DNA of 64,000 nt from Ww85 sp963745765. GTDB lineage: Bacteria > Desulfobacterota > Desulfobulbia > Desulfobulbales > Desulfocapsaceae. Location of the stretch: contig CAVUYQ010000021.1 of assembly GCA_963745765.1 (NCBI GenBank), forward strand, positions 1 to 64,000. Direction: 5' to 3'. The position numbers and the translations under genes are program-made. Below, in pieces: positions 29,913 to 37,925 of the stretch. The notes below the pieces were generated by a model, which saw only the letters and a list, made by a program, of their open reading frames with translations, was not told the origin of the DNA and searched no databases. Each line of letters opens with the position of its first letter. Position 1 is the first letter of the stretch.

Positions 29913-30113
29913 ATGTCAGAAGGAACAGTAAAGTGGTTTAATGACGCGAAAGGGTTTGGATTTATTGAGCAGGATGGAGGTCAGGATGTATTCGTGCATC
30001 ATACCGCTATTATGGCAGAGGGTTTCAAATCTTTGTCAGAGGGTGAGCGTGTCAGTTTTGAAGTCGTTGATGGCCAAAAAGGTCCGGCTGCCAAGGATGT
30101 AGTAAAACTCTAG
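29913..30113 (+). CDS. csp: Cold-shock domain protein
   Basis: 66 residues: GTVKWFNDAKGFGFIEQD and DVFVHHTAI are the RNP1 and RNP2 motifs of CspA-like OB-fold proteins that melt RNA structure. ATG 29913 is behind AGGAG. About 200 nt of untranslated DNA precede it, which may form the long leader typical of cold-shock mRNAs; this is not proven by the sequence. Two hairpins follow. Confidence 0.95.
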   Translation: MSEGTVKWFNDAKGFGFIEQDGGQDVFVHHTAIMAEGFKSLSEGERVSFEVVDGQKGPAAKDVVKL

Positions 30114-30121
30114 AAAAAGAC

Positions 30122-30158
30122 GCAGCGGCAGTTCTTTAGTGAACTGCCGCTGCTTTAT
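30122..30158 (+). terminator. Hairpin after the cold-shock gene
   Basis: Long perfect stem GCAGCGGCAGTTC/GAACTGCCGCTGC (30122-30134 with 30141-30153), 8 nt after the stop codon, followed by a short pyrimidine stretch CTTT. Confidence 0.75.
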
Positions 30159-30163
30159 GGTAT

Positions 30164-30197
30164 TACGGCGTATCCCTCCGGGGATGCGCTTTTTTTA
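30164..30197 (+). terminator. Second rho-independent terminator
   Basis: Stem GCGTATCCC/GGGATGCGC with loop TCCG, followed by seven T residues. It backs up the first hairpin after csp. Confidence 0.8.
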
Positions 30198-30565
30198 TCC
30201 CGTCCCGTTCGAGTCGGCAGGAGGGAGCGGTTGTACTCTTTTATTCAAGATACCCATAAGTTTTCCTCCAAACATTTTTCCTTCGCTTTCAGGATTGATG
30301 TATCGATAGCAAAGTGGGATTTGGTATAAGGGGTAAAATAATTAAAAATACTGCTCTATAACAGTCGTAGGGTGGCGGTGGGGGGGAACGGTAAAAAAGA
30401 GATTGTCATATGACGAAAATTCCACAATAATGCGATTTGTTTTAATGTGCACACTGAATGAATGTCTACTCGAATTAACCTGGTCAGTGCTCCACTCCTT
30501 GCTGGAAGAAGCAGAATGGCTGGATACATCAGCAGGCAGGGGCTGATCTGAAGGAGGACCGCGTT
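30198..30565. other. Upstream region of the hdrA operon
   Basis: About 370 nt without a gene. It must hold the promoter of the hdrA-mvhD-metV-metF operon; no operator is recognised. Confidence 0.4.
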
Positions 30566-33500
30566 TTGACAAGTAGTGCCCCCGTACAGAAAGGTAAAGG
30601 TGACAGGGTAGGGTCAGTACTGGTTGTTGGGTCTGGAATCGGAGGGATGCAGGCGGCCCTTGATCTGGCCAGCAGCGGCCTGATGGTTCACATGATCAAT
30701 GATGAGCCGTCAATCGGTGGTACCATGTCCCGGCTCGACAAGACGTTTCCTACAGGCGACTGTGCCATGTGCATGATTTCACCGCGCATGGTCGAAAGCA
30801 GCCGCCATCCCAACATCAAGATGCATACCCTGGCCAGTGTTCTTTCCGTTGACGGTGAAGAAGGGAATTTTACCGTCACCCTTGAACAGAAGGCACGCTA
30901 TGTCGATGCCGGTCGCTGCACCGGTTGCGGTGCCTGTGAACCGGCTTGTCCGGTCAGGGTTACCAATAGTTTTAACCAGGGACTCGATAAACGCAAGGCG
31001 ATTTATGCGCTTTTTCCCCAGGCCGTGCCGAACACCCGGGCGATTGACAGGGAAAACTGTCTCTATCTGACCAAAGGGGTGTGTCGCAAGTGCGAGAAGG
31101 TCTGCGATGCCGTCGCCATCAATTTCGAAGACACCGACCAGCAGTTTGAATTGCATGTCGGATCCATTGTTCTGACGCCAGGCCTGAAGACCTACGACCC
31201 GGCCATCCGCCAGGAGTTTGGTTATGGACGGATAAAAAATGTGGTCACCGCCCTGCAGTTTGAGCGGCTGCTCTCCGCCTCAGGTCCCTGCGGCGGCGAA
31301 GTACAGCGTCCGACGGATAAGGAGCACCCGAAGCGGCTGGCCTGGATCCAATGTGTCGGTTCCCGGAACGGTCATAATGCCAATAGCTGGTGTTCTTCCG
31401 TCTGCTGCATGTATGCCGCCAAACAGGCGATCATAGCCAAGGAGCATGACCCCGGGGTACAGGCCACGGTCTTTTACATGGAACTGAGGGCCTTTGGCAA
31501 AGACTTCGATAAATATATCGACAAGGCCAAGAACGACAGCGGGACCATCTATCGGCGTGCCATGGTTTCCGAGATCATCGAGGACAGTGAGACGGGAAAC
31601 CTGATCATTCACTATATCGATGAAGAGGGCCGGCGGATCAATGAAGAGTTCGATATGGCCATCCTGTCGATGGGCTTTGAGCCTCGGGAAGATTCACTGG
31701 AGTTTGCCCGGATCTTCGGGATTGAAGCCGATGAACATGGTTTTGCCAAAACATCGAAACTGAATCCGGTCGAAACCAGCCGAAAGGGAATTTTTGTGGC
31801 CGGTATCTACCAGGGGCCCAAGGATATTCCGGAAACGGTTATCCAGGGCAGCGGTGCTGCTGCCGGCGCCATGTCGCTGCTGGGTGAAAGCAGGGGCACC
31901 GAGGTGCAGGAAGTGGTGCTGCCTCCGGAACGGGATATCAGCGCGGAAGATCCCAAGATAGGTGTTTTTATCTGTCATTGCGGGGTGAATATCGCCGGAA
32001 CCGTTGATGTTCAAAAAGTGGCTGATGCTGCGGCCGGACAGGCAGGAGTTGCCCACGCCGAGACAATCATGTATGCCTGTGCACCGGATGGCCAGGCAAA
32101 GGTCAAGGAGTTGATCAAAGAGAAAGGGTTGAACCGGGTTGTTATCGCCTCCTGCACCCCTCGTACCCATTCGCCGCTTTTTATGGATACCATCAGGGAG
32201 GTCGGTCTGAACAAGTTCCTGTTTGAGCTGGCGGATATCAGGGAGCAGTGTTCCTGGGTGCACAAGGGCAACAAGGAGGTTGCAACGGATAAGGCCATTC
32301 AGATTACCAACATGAATGTGGCCAAGGCCAGGCTGCTTGATCCGGTCAGCCAGAATTCGGTTGGCGTCAACCATACGGCCCTGGTGGTCGGCGGCGGCAT
32401 TGCCGGCTTAAATGCCTCCTTGTCGCTTACCCAGCAGGGTTACCATGTTCACCTGGTTGAACGCGAAGAACAGGTTGGAGGCTTGCTGCGGAGGGTGCGC
32501 CGTAATCTTGAAGGCGATGACGTCCAGGCCTACCTGTCAGAGGTGATTGCCAGAGTGGCGAATCATCCCGCTATAACCCTGCATACCGGCACTGTTGTAG
32601 ACAGTACTGACGGCTTCGTCGGCAACTTCACTACCATGCTGGCCAACGGAACGAGCATCGATCATGGTGCCATCCTGATCACCACCGGCGGTATCGAATA
32701 TGTACCAAGCGAATATGGCTACAATGACTCCGATAAGGTCATCACCCAGCGCGAACTTGAGGACCTGCTGGCCGAGCGTGAACCCGCAGCCGGCCAAACC
32801 TATGTAATGATTCAATGTGTCGGCTCAAGGGAAGAGCCGACCAACTACTGTTCGAGGATCTGTTGCCAGGATGCCCTGAAAAACAGTATCGCCATCAAGC
32901 AGAAGACCCCGGATGCGACGGTTGTCATCATCTACCGCGATATGCGCGCCTATGGTCTGAAAGAGGACTATTACAAGCAGGCCCGCGATCTTGGCGTGCT
33001 GTTTCTGCTTTATACTCCGGACGAAAAACCCATCGTGGAATTGGCGGATGAGCGATGCAGGGTGAGTCTGCCGGGTAAAATGCTCGGAAAGCAGATGGTC
33101 ATCGATGCCGATTATGTCGTGCTGTCCACCGGCTTGAGACCGCAGCCGGATGCGGCGGAATTTGCCAAGAAGTACAAGCTGACCTGTAATGTTGATGAAT
33201 TTTTTATGGAAGCCCACGTCAAACTGCGGCCGGTGGATTTTCCCAGTGAGGGCTTTTTCCTGGCCGGCCTGGCACATGCCCCGAAAAATCTCGAGGAGAC
33301 AATCAGCCAGTCGCTGGCTGCCTCAGGTCGTGCCGGAGCCTTGCTTTCCAAGGAGAAGCTGACCGTGTCAGGTATTGTCTCAAAACATAACCGGGACATC
33401 TGTATGTCTTGTCTTGCCTGTTTCAGGGCATGTCCGTTCGGCTCTCCATTTATTGATGAAGATGGCATGGTCAGCCACAACGAGGTGAAATGCACCGGGT

Positions 33501-33604
33501 GCGGTATTTGCGCCGGCATCTGCCCTGCCAAGGCATTCCAGGTTAATTTTTTCAGAGATGATCAGATTCTCGCAATGATCGATTCGGTAACTGAAATCGA
33601 TTGA
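30566..33604 (+). CDS. hdrA: HdrA-like flavoprotein (heterodisulfide reductase subunit A, long form)
   Basis: 1012 residues from TTG 30566 with AAGGAGG eight bases upstream. First FAD fold: VLVVGSGIGGMQAALDLA; [4Fe-4S] site CTGCGACEPACP at residues ~118-129; Cys groups IQCVGSR...CSSVCCMYA and again IQCVGSREE...CSRICC; HCGVNIAGTVD; second FAD fold ALVVGGGIAGLNASLSL near residue 605; C-terminal CMSCLACFRACP and CTGCGICAGICP. The double thioredoxin-reductase-like layout corresponds to the HdrA-HdrA fusion found in bacteria. HdrA carries the FAD used for electron bifurcation. With MvhD, MetV and MetF downstream, it should couple methylene-THF reduction to ferredoxin and NAD(P)H. Confidence 0.92.
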   Translation: MTSSAPVQKGKGDRVGSVLVVGSGIGGMQAALDLASSGLMVHMINDEPSIGGTMSRLDKTFPTGDCAMCMISPRMVESSRHPNIKMHTLASVLSVDGEEGNFTVTLEQKARYVDAGRCTGCGACEPACPVRVTNSFNQGLDKRKAIYALFPQAVPNTRAIDRENCLYLTKGVCRKCEKVCDAVAINFEDTDQQFELHVGSIVLTPGLKTYDPAIRQEFGYGRIKNVVTALQFERLLSASGPCGGEVQRPTDKEHPKRLAWIQCVGSRNGHNANSWCSSVCCMYAAKQAIIAKEHDPGVQATVFYMELRAFGKDFDKYIDKAKNDSGTIYRRAMVSEIIEDSETGNLIIHYIDEEGRRINEEFDMAILSMGFEPREDSLEFARIFGIEADEHGFAKTSKLNPVETSRKGIFVAGIYQGPKDIPETVIQGSGAAAGAMSLLGESRGTEVQEVVLPPERDISAEDPKIGVFICHCGVNIAGTVDVQKVADAAAGQAGVAHAETIMYACAPDGQAKVKELIKEKGLNRVVIASCTPRTHSPLFMDTIREVGLNKFLFELADIREQCSWVHKGNKEVATDKAIQITNMNVAKARLLDPVSQNSVGVNHTALVVGGGIAGLNASLSLTQQGYHVHLVEREEQVGGLLRRVRRNLEGDDVQAYLSEVIARVANHPAITLHTGTVVDSTDGFVGNFTTMLANGTSIDHGAILITTGGIEYVPSEYGYNDSDKVITQRELEDLLAEREPAAGQTYVMIQCVGSREEPTNYCSRICCQDALKNSIAIKQKTPDATVVIIYRDMRAYGLKEDYYKQARDLGVLFLLYTPDEKPIVELADERCRVSLPGKMLGKQMVIDADYVVLSTGLRPQPDAAEFAKKYKLTCNVDEFFMEAHVKLRPVDFPSEGFFLAGLAHAPKNLEETISQSLAASGRAGALLSKEKLTVSGIVSKHNRDICMSCLACFRACPFGSPFIDEDGMVSHNEVKCTGCGICAGICPAKAFQVNFFRDDQILAMIDSVTEID

Positions 33605-33630
33605 AGCTCAAACCAGGAGGATGATAACGA

Positions 33631-34182
33631 ATGGCACCTGGCGAAGAAGTCAAAGAAGAGCTGGTGAATCCCGAGAAGCCTGTCGGAGAGATACCGGCGG
33701 ACTGGAAGGCTAATATCATAGCGTTTGCCTGTCATTATTGCGCTTTCGCTGCGGCCGATCTTGCCGGGGTAATGCGGCTCTCCTACTCTCCAAACGTCAA
33801 GGTGGTCAGGCTGCCCTGTACCGGTAAGCTTGATCAGATTTATGTTATGCGTGCGTTCGAGAGAGGGATAGACGGCGTTTTTGTTGCCGGCTGACTTCCC
33901 GGACAATGTCATTTCCTGGAAGGAAATACCAACGCAGCAAAAAGAGTCCAGCAGGTTAAAAAGCGTCTGACGACAGTTGGTGTCAATCCCCAGCGACTGC
34001 ATTTTTATAACCTTTCCGCAGCACAGGGGCCGCGTTGGGCGGAGATATGTACGGAGTTCTCAGAAAAGATCATTAAACTGGGTCCATCGCCTATATGGTT
34101 GGCATTAAAGAAAAAATTGTCAAAAAAAAACAAGAAGCCCAGCCGGTATGAATGGCAGTGTCAACGTGAACTCGCCTATTGA
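33631..34182 (+). CDS. mvhD: Selenoprotein: MvhD-like [2Fe-2S] electron-transfer subunit
   Basis: 183 residues with UGA at codon 88 (33892-33894). Text around it is GVFVAG-Sec-LPGQCHFLEGN, where MvhD proteins have GC-x-PG-x-CH; translation continues in the same frame with AKRVQQVKKRL, RLHFYNLSAAQGPRWAEI and KIIKLGPSP. The other conserved Cys residues are in FACHYCAFAAAD and LPCTGK. A SECIS-like hairpin lies 16 nt after the UGA. Sec at this site is known for VhuD of methanogens and related bacterial proteins. MvhD links HdrA to its electron donor, here probably the MetV/MetF reductase or a hydrogenase/formate dehydrogenase partner. It starts 26 nt after hdrA. Confidence 0.9.
33911..33927 (+). 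promoter_or_regulatory. Bacterial SECIS-like hairpin of mvhD
   Basis: Stem ATTTCC/GGAAAT with loop TGGAA, starting 16 nt after the UGA. The loop GG is at the position seen in the other hairpins of this window. Confidence 0.8.
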
Positions 34183-34200
34183 AAAAGGAGTTGAAACGCT

Positions 34201-34863
34201 ATGATCGTAGGGGAACAGAAGCCGTTTGAAGAAATATGGGAGATGATTAAGGACCATAAGCAGCTGACGGTATACGGCTGCAATACCTGCGTTGCCGTCT
34301 GCCACCAGGGTGGCAACAAGGAGGCCGGCATTCTTGCCTCGCAACTCAAGATGAGGGCAAGCCAGGACGGTATTGACATCGAGATTATCGACAGTGGAAA
34401 CGAGAGGCAGTGCGAGCATGAGTTTTTTGAAAAAACAGAAGAGCTGATCCAGAAATCTGAAGCGGTTCTCAGCCTCGCCTGCGGCATAGGGGTCCAGTTC
34501 ATGGCTACCAAGTACAAGGATAAACCGATCTATCCCGCCCTGAACACGACATTTCTTGGTGATGTCATGGTAACCGGCCTTTTTACCGAAAAATGTCAGG
34601 CATGTGGTGATTGTGTGCTTGGTATTACCGGCGGTGTTTGTCCCGTCAGCCGCTGTGCCAAGCGATTGTTCAACGGTCCGTGCGGCGGCTCGACGACCGG
34701 TAAATGTGAAATTTCGAAGGACACGGATTGCGCCTGGCAGCTGGTCATAGATCGCCTCGAGGCCCTTGGACGACTTGATGATTATGAGAAAGTGATTCCG
34801 ATAAAAGACTGGTCGAAAGACCGGTCCGGTGGACCTCGCTCGTTTAAACTGGAGGACTTCTAA
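34201..34863 (+). CDS. metV: MetV: zinc/iron-sulfur partner of methylene-THF reductase
   Basis: 220 residues with Cys groups YGCNTCVAVCHQGG near the N-terminus and, at the C-terminus, CQACGDCVLGITGGVCPVSRC followed by LFNGPCGG. This is the MTHFR C-terminal domain (MetV), which holds [4Fe-4S] clusters and receives electrons for MetF in acetogens. ATG 34201 is behind AAAGGAG. Its stop overlaps the metF start (TAATG). The order HdrA-MvhD-MetV-MetF resembles the acetogen MetFV-HdrABC-MvhD complex, with HdrB and HdrC missing from the operon. Confidence 0.9.
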   Translation: MIVGEQKPFEEIWEMIKDHKQLTVYGCNTCVAVCHQGGNKEAGILASQLKMRASQDGIDIEIIDSGNERQCEHEFFEKTEELIQKSEAVLSLACGIGVQFMATKYKDKPIYPALNTTFLGDVMVTGLFTEKCQACGDCVLGITGGVCPVSRCAKRLFNGPCGGSTTGKCEISKDTDCAWQLVIDRLEALGRLDDYEKVIPIKDWSKDRSGGPRSFKLEDF

Positions 34864-35798
34864 TGGCCGAGACCCTTACCAGCAGCAGGCTCGAAAAGGT
34901 TCTGAAGAGCGGCCATCAGGCCGTGACCAGTGAGTGCGGCCCTCCCCGATCGAGCAATGCCTCGCACGTTATTGAAAAGGGGCATCTGATCAAGAATCAT
35001 GTCGATGCCATCAATGTCACCGATAACCAGACGTCGGTGACCAGGCTCTGCAGCCTGGCCGCCTGCATCCATCTCAAGCAGCAGGGGCTTGATCCCGTCC
35101 TGCAGATGGTAGTCCGGGACCGCAACCGTATTGCGCTGCAGAGTGATATCCTTGGTGCTGCATCATTTGGCATCAACAATATTCTCTGTCTGTCTGGTGA
35201 TCACCAGAGTTTCGGTGACAGCCCCCAGGCCTCCAACGTCTTCGATCTTGACTCGATGCAGCTGGTCCAGACCGTCAGGCATATGTGCGATGAGGGAAAA
35301 TTCCTCAGTGGCGACGAAATCAAGGAACCGCCCAGTTTTTTCGTCGGTGCCGCAGCAAACCCGTTCGGCGATCCCTACAAGATACGGGTGCCCCGGCTGG
35401 CCAAGAAAATCGCCTGTGGTGCCCAGTTTGTCCAGACACAGTGTATCTACAATGTCGATAAGTTCGTCAAGTGGATGGGGGACGTCTGCGAGCGTGGATT
35501 GGATGAAAAGATCTATATACTGGCCGGTATCACCCCGATGCGTTCGGTCGGTATGGCTCGTTACCTGCAAAAGAACGTCCCCGGCATGGATGTCCCTGAC
35601 GAAGTTATTGAGCGAATGAAAGGGGTGGACAAGAAGAAACAGGCAGAAGAGGGGATTACCATTGCCGTGGAAACGATCCAGCGCCTCAAGGAAGTCAAGG
35701 GTGTTGCAGGTTTCCACATCATGGCCATTGAGTGGGAGGAAAAGGTCCCTGAGATTGTTGAACGCTCAGGACTTTATCCACGTCCGCAAATGGACTGA
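34863..35798 (+). CDS. metF: 5,10-methylenetetrahydrofolate reductase
   Basis: 311 residues. Motifs of the MetF barrel: TSECGPPRSSNASHV (catalytic Glu), AINVTDNQTSVTRLCSLAA, LQMVVRDRNR, ILCLSGDHQSFGD, FFVGAAANPF, AQFVQTQCIYN, ILAGITPMRSVGMARYL. It makes methyl-THF in the methyl branch of the Wood-Ljungdahl pathway. The barrel is of the long acetogen/archaeal type and needs MetV for electrons. A strong terminator follows. Confidence 0.93.
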   Translation: MAETLTSSRLEKVLKSGHQAVTSECGPPRSSNASHVIEKGHLIKNHVDAINVTDNQTSVTRLCSLAACIHLKQQGLDPVLQMVVRDRNRIALQSDILGAASFGINNILCLSGDHQSFGDSPQASNVFDLDSMQLVQTVRHMCDEGKFLSGDEIKEPPSFFVGAAANPFGDPYKIRVPRLAKKIACGAQFVQTQCIYNVDKFVKWMGDVCERGLDEKIYILAGITPMRSVGMARYLQKNVPGMDVPDEVIERMKGVDKKKQAEEGITIAVETIQRLKEVKGVAGFHIMAIEWEEKVPEIVERSGLYPRPQMD

Positions 35799-35830
35799 TT
35801 TCCAGTAACCATCAGATTTGCGAGTTAAAA

Positions 35831-35860
35831 GGGCCGGATCTTGTTGTTCCGGCCCTTTTT
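35831..35860 (+). terminator. Rho-independent terminator of the hdrA-metF operon
   Basis: Stem GGGCCGGA/TCCGGCCC with a 9-nt loop and five T residues, 32 nt after the metF stop. It also lies close to the 3' end of msrAB on the other strand and may serve both. Confidence 0.88.
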
Positions 35861-35934
35861 CTGTTTGGCCCGCTGGCTCCGAACATTGTCATGCCCTGAG
35901 CCCGTTTCCATTTGAAGCCCTGCTTTTGTGAGGG

Positions 35935-37008
35935 TCACGGTGAAAACAGTTTTGCATATTCTTCGAATCCCGCACTTTCCAGCTTTTCGGCGGGTATAAA
36001 ACGAAGTGAGGCGGAATTGAGACAATACCGCCGCCCCCCGGGAGGCGGTCCATCATTGAAGACATGGCCCAGATGAGAGTCTCCTTTTTTACTGCGAACC
36101 TCGGTGCGTACCGTGAAAAACTGCCTGTCTTCTTTTTCTATTACATTTTCACGTACCAGCGGACGGGTAAAACTTGGCCATCCCGTCCCTGAATCATACT
36201 TATCCAGGGAACTGAAAAGGGGTTCATTCGAGACAATGTCAACATAGATCCCCGGCCTTTTATTGTCCCAGTACTGGTTATTGTAGGGCGGCTCAGTACC
36301 GTTTTCCTGGGTAACCTTATACTGCAGTGGGGTCAGTCTTTTCTTCAGGTCTGAGGTTTCCGTTGTTTCGCTTTTCTGTTTGCCCCAGGTCTTTTCCAGG
36401 AAGGAATCCCTGCCTGATCGTGAGCGATAATAGTGATACCTGATCGGGTTGTTCTTGTAGTAGTCCTGATGATAATCCTCAGCCGGATAAAATGGTACTG
36501 CCGGCAGAATCGGCGTCACTATGGGTTTTTTGAAAATACCGCTTTTGCCAAGGGCGGCTTTAGAAGCCGTAGCAAGAAGGCGCTGTTCTTCGTCATGGTA
36601 AAAAATTGCCGTACTGTAGGCATGTCCGCGATCAACAAACTGCCCGCCCGGGTCGGTGGGGTCTATTTGTTTCCAGTAAACATCGAGCAATTCCTGGTAG
36701 CTGATTTTGTCTGGATTAAAGGTGATCTCAACGACTTCAATATGGCCGCCATTCACATAGGTTTTATAGGTCGGGTTGGTTGTTGTGCCCCCGGTATAAC
36801 CGGAAACCACAGATATTACGCCATCCAGCTGTTCAAAAGGCTTCTCCATGCACCAGAAACAGCCGCCGGCAAACGTTGCTTTTTTCCCTGGTTCTTGCTG
36901 CGTCATTGCGGATTCCGAGCTCGTGGAAGCTGAACTTATGTTTTTCACGACAACGCTTCCAATGCCGATAAGGGCAATGCAGCAGGCGATGATAAGTAAA
37001 TTTTTCAT
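35935..37008 (-). CDS. msrAB: Exported peptide methionine sulfoxide reductase MsrA-MsrB fusion
   Basis: 357 residues from ATG 37008 (GTGAGGTT before it). An N-terminal hydrophobic helix (KNLLIIACCIALIGIGSVVV) exports or anchors it. MsrA: GGCFWCMEKPFEQLDGV with catalytic Cys ~50, SGYTGGTTTNPTY, HIEVVEITFNP, and DYHQDYY. MsrB: LTPLQYKVTQENGTEPPYNN, SGTGWPSF, HLGHVFNDGPPPGGRRYCLNSASLRF with its catalytic Cys; the zinc-binding CxxC pairs of many MsrB proteins are absent, as in other zinc-free forms. It repairs both methionine sulfoxide epimers in the envelope. The start is 8 nt after the stop of a small exported selenoprotein gene. Confidence 0.93.
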   Translation of the reverse strand: MKNLLIIACCIALIGIGSVVVKNISSASTSSESAMTQQEPGKKATFAGGCFWCMEKPFEQLDGVISVVSGYTGGTTTNPTYKTYVNGGHIEVVEITFNPDKISYQELLDVYWKQIDPTDPGGQFVDRGHAYSTAIFYHDEEQRLLATASKAALGKSGIFKKPIVTPILPAVPFYPAEDYHQDYYKNNPIRYHYYRSRSGRDSFLEKTWGKQKSETTETSDLKKRLTPLQYKVTQENGTEPPYNNQYWDNKRPGIYVDIVSNEPLFSSLDKYDSGTGWPSFTRPLVRENVIEKEDRQFFTVRTEVRSKKGDSHLGHVFNDGPPPGGRRYCLNSASLRFIPAEKLESAGFEEYAKLFSP

Positions 37009-37016
37009 GATTAACC

Positions 37017-37331
37017 TCACTTGCCTTGTATCTCTGTTTGCGGTGCAATGGTTCTGATATAAGTACCCGAATTTCTAAGTATATCCTCAATATGTTTGAC
37101 GTTTGTCTCGGCCGGATTGAAGACGACCCTGTTAATTTCGCTCGAATTTCTCCAGCCTGTTTCAACGCTGACAATACCCGGCTGCCCATCCAGGGCAGCT
37201 TTACCGACATCGTATCAGCCGACAACAAAGATTGATTCAGAAAGCGGAGATTCAATAGATTGCGCGAAGACGTTGGAAATCAACGTCCAACTGGTCAACA
37301 GTATGAGCATCGTGGTGTTTAGCCATTTCAT
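37017..37331 (-). CDS. Small exported selenoprotein with MsrA-like active-site region
   Basis: Hidden because of an in-frame UGA at codon 39 (37215-37217 on the plus strand). Read through, it is 104 residues: a signal peptide (KWLNTTMLILLTSWTLI, cleavage after NVFA), then IFVVG-Sec-YDVGKAALDGQPG with IVSVETGW and EINRVVFNP, and a helix KHIEDILRN. GGAGGTTTGAT precedes ATG 37331, an excellent ribosome-binding site. The segment parallels MsrA (GGC-F-W... LDGVISVVSGY ... VVEITFNP), Sec falling exactly on the MsrA catalytic Cys, but the MsrA domain after ~60 residues is missing; the size also resembles an HMA-type ferredoxin fold. A perfect SECIS-like hairpin follows the UGA. The next gene, 8 nt on, is msrAB. 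Likely an envelope redox partner or sulfoxide reductase; function unproven. Confidence 0.85.
37181..37199 (-). promoter_or_regulatory. Bacterial SECIS-like hairpin of the small selenoprotein
   Basis: On the minus strand the perfect 7-bp stem GCTGCCC/GGGCAGC encloses loop TGGAT, starting 15 nt after the UGA. It matches the mvhD hairpin in spacing and loop (TGGAA there). Confidence 0.85.
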
Positions 37332-37409
37332 ATCAAACCTCCGACATTTCGATTTTATTCAAATCCTCACTGGTACTTTGCCTTTATCAGCCCAATAGCG
37401 AGGTCCGTC

Positions 37410-37791
37410 TTACTCCATTTTTTTTGTTTCACCCTGCATTGGTTTTTCCATGCCTGTCTTTCATCGGCTTAGCCATATCCGTTGCCATGGGTTTTTCCAT
37501 GTCTGTCTTCATCGGCTTAGCCATATCCGCAGTCATGGGTTTTTCTATGTCTGTCTCCATCGGCTTAGCCATATCGGCGGCCATCGGTTTCTCCATGCCT
37601 GTGTCGCTTGATGTCTTCATTGCCCCCTCGGCCGGCTTGGCCATGTTCGTCCCCTCGGTTGTCATGGTTCCTTCCATCTTCTTGGTCTGCATGTCTGTTG
37701 CGGAACTTCCATCTGAAAAAGCACATCCGGCGAAGAAAAGGTTACATAAGCCAAGTCCGACAATCAGTAGTGTTGCTTTTGATGTTTTCAT
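37410..37791 (-). CDS. Lipoprotein with Met/Lys/Pro-rich tandem repeats, one frameshift
   Basis: Starts at ATG 37791 (GGAGA upstream) with a lipoprotein signal ending in FFAGC. The rest is low in complexity: three copies of a 16-residue unit of the type MEKPMxADMAKPMKTD, each with 48 nt of DNA, giving one Met about every five residues. Near 37,462 one extra T shifts the frame; without it the protein ends KTGMEKPMQGETKKME at TAA 37410-37412. The repeat unit is very Met-rich, which would make a good substrate for oxidation and for the neighbouring MsrAB, or a copper-binding surface. No homologous domain is recognised. Confidence 0.65.
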
Positions 37792-37925
37792 GAGCGTGTC
37801 TCCATCACTGTTTATTGAAATGCAGTAAGAGGCCCTTTCCTCTTACTGGCAACACTAGGTCGGCTCTGTAACGGGCGAGATAAAGGAAGTGTAAAGATTT
37901 GGTAAAGAGGGGAAAAATAGCTGAT

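Noticed and set aside
37440..37620. Possible CRISPR-like repeat array
   Set aside because: The 48-nt repeats are a tandem coding repeat in frame with a lipoprotein; there are no spacers.
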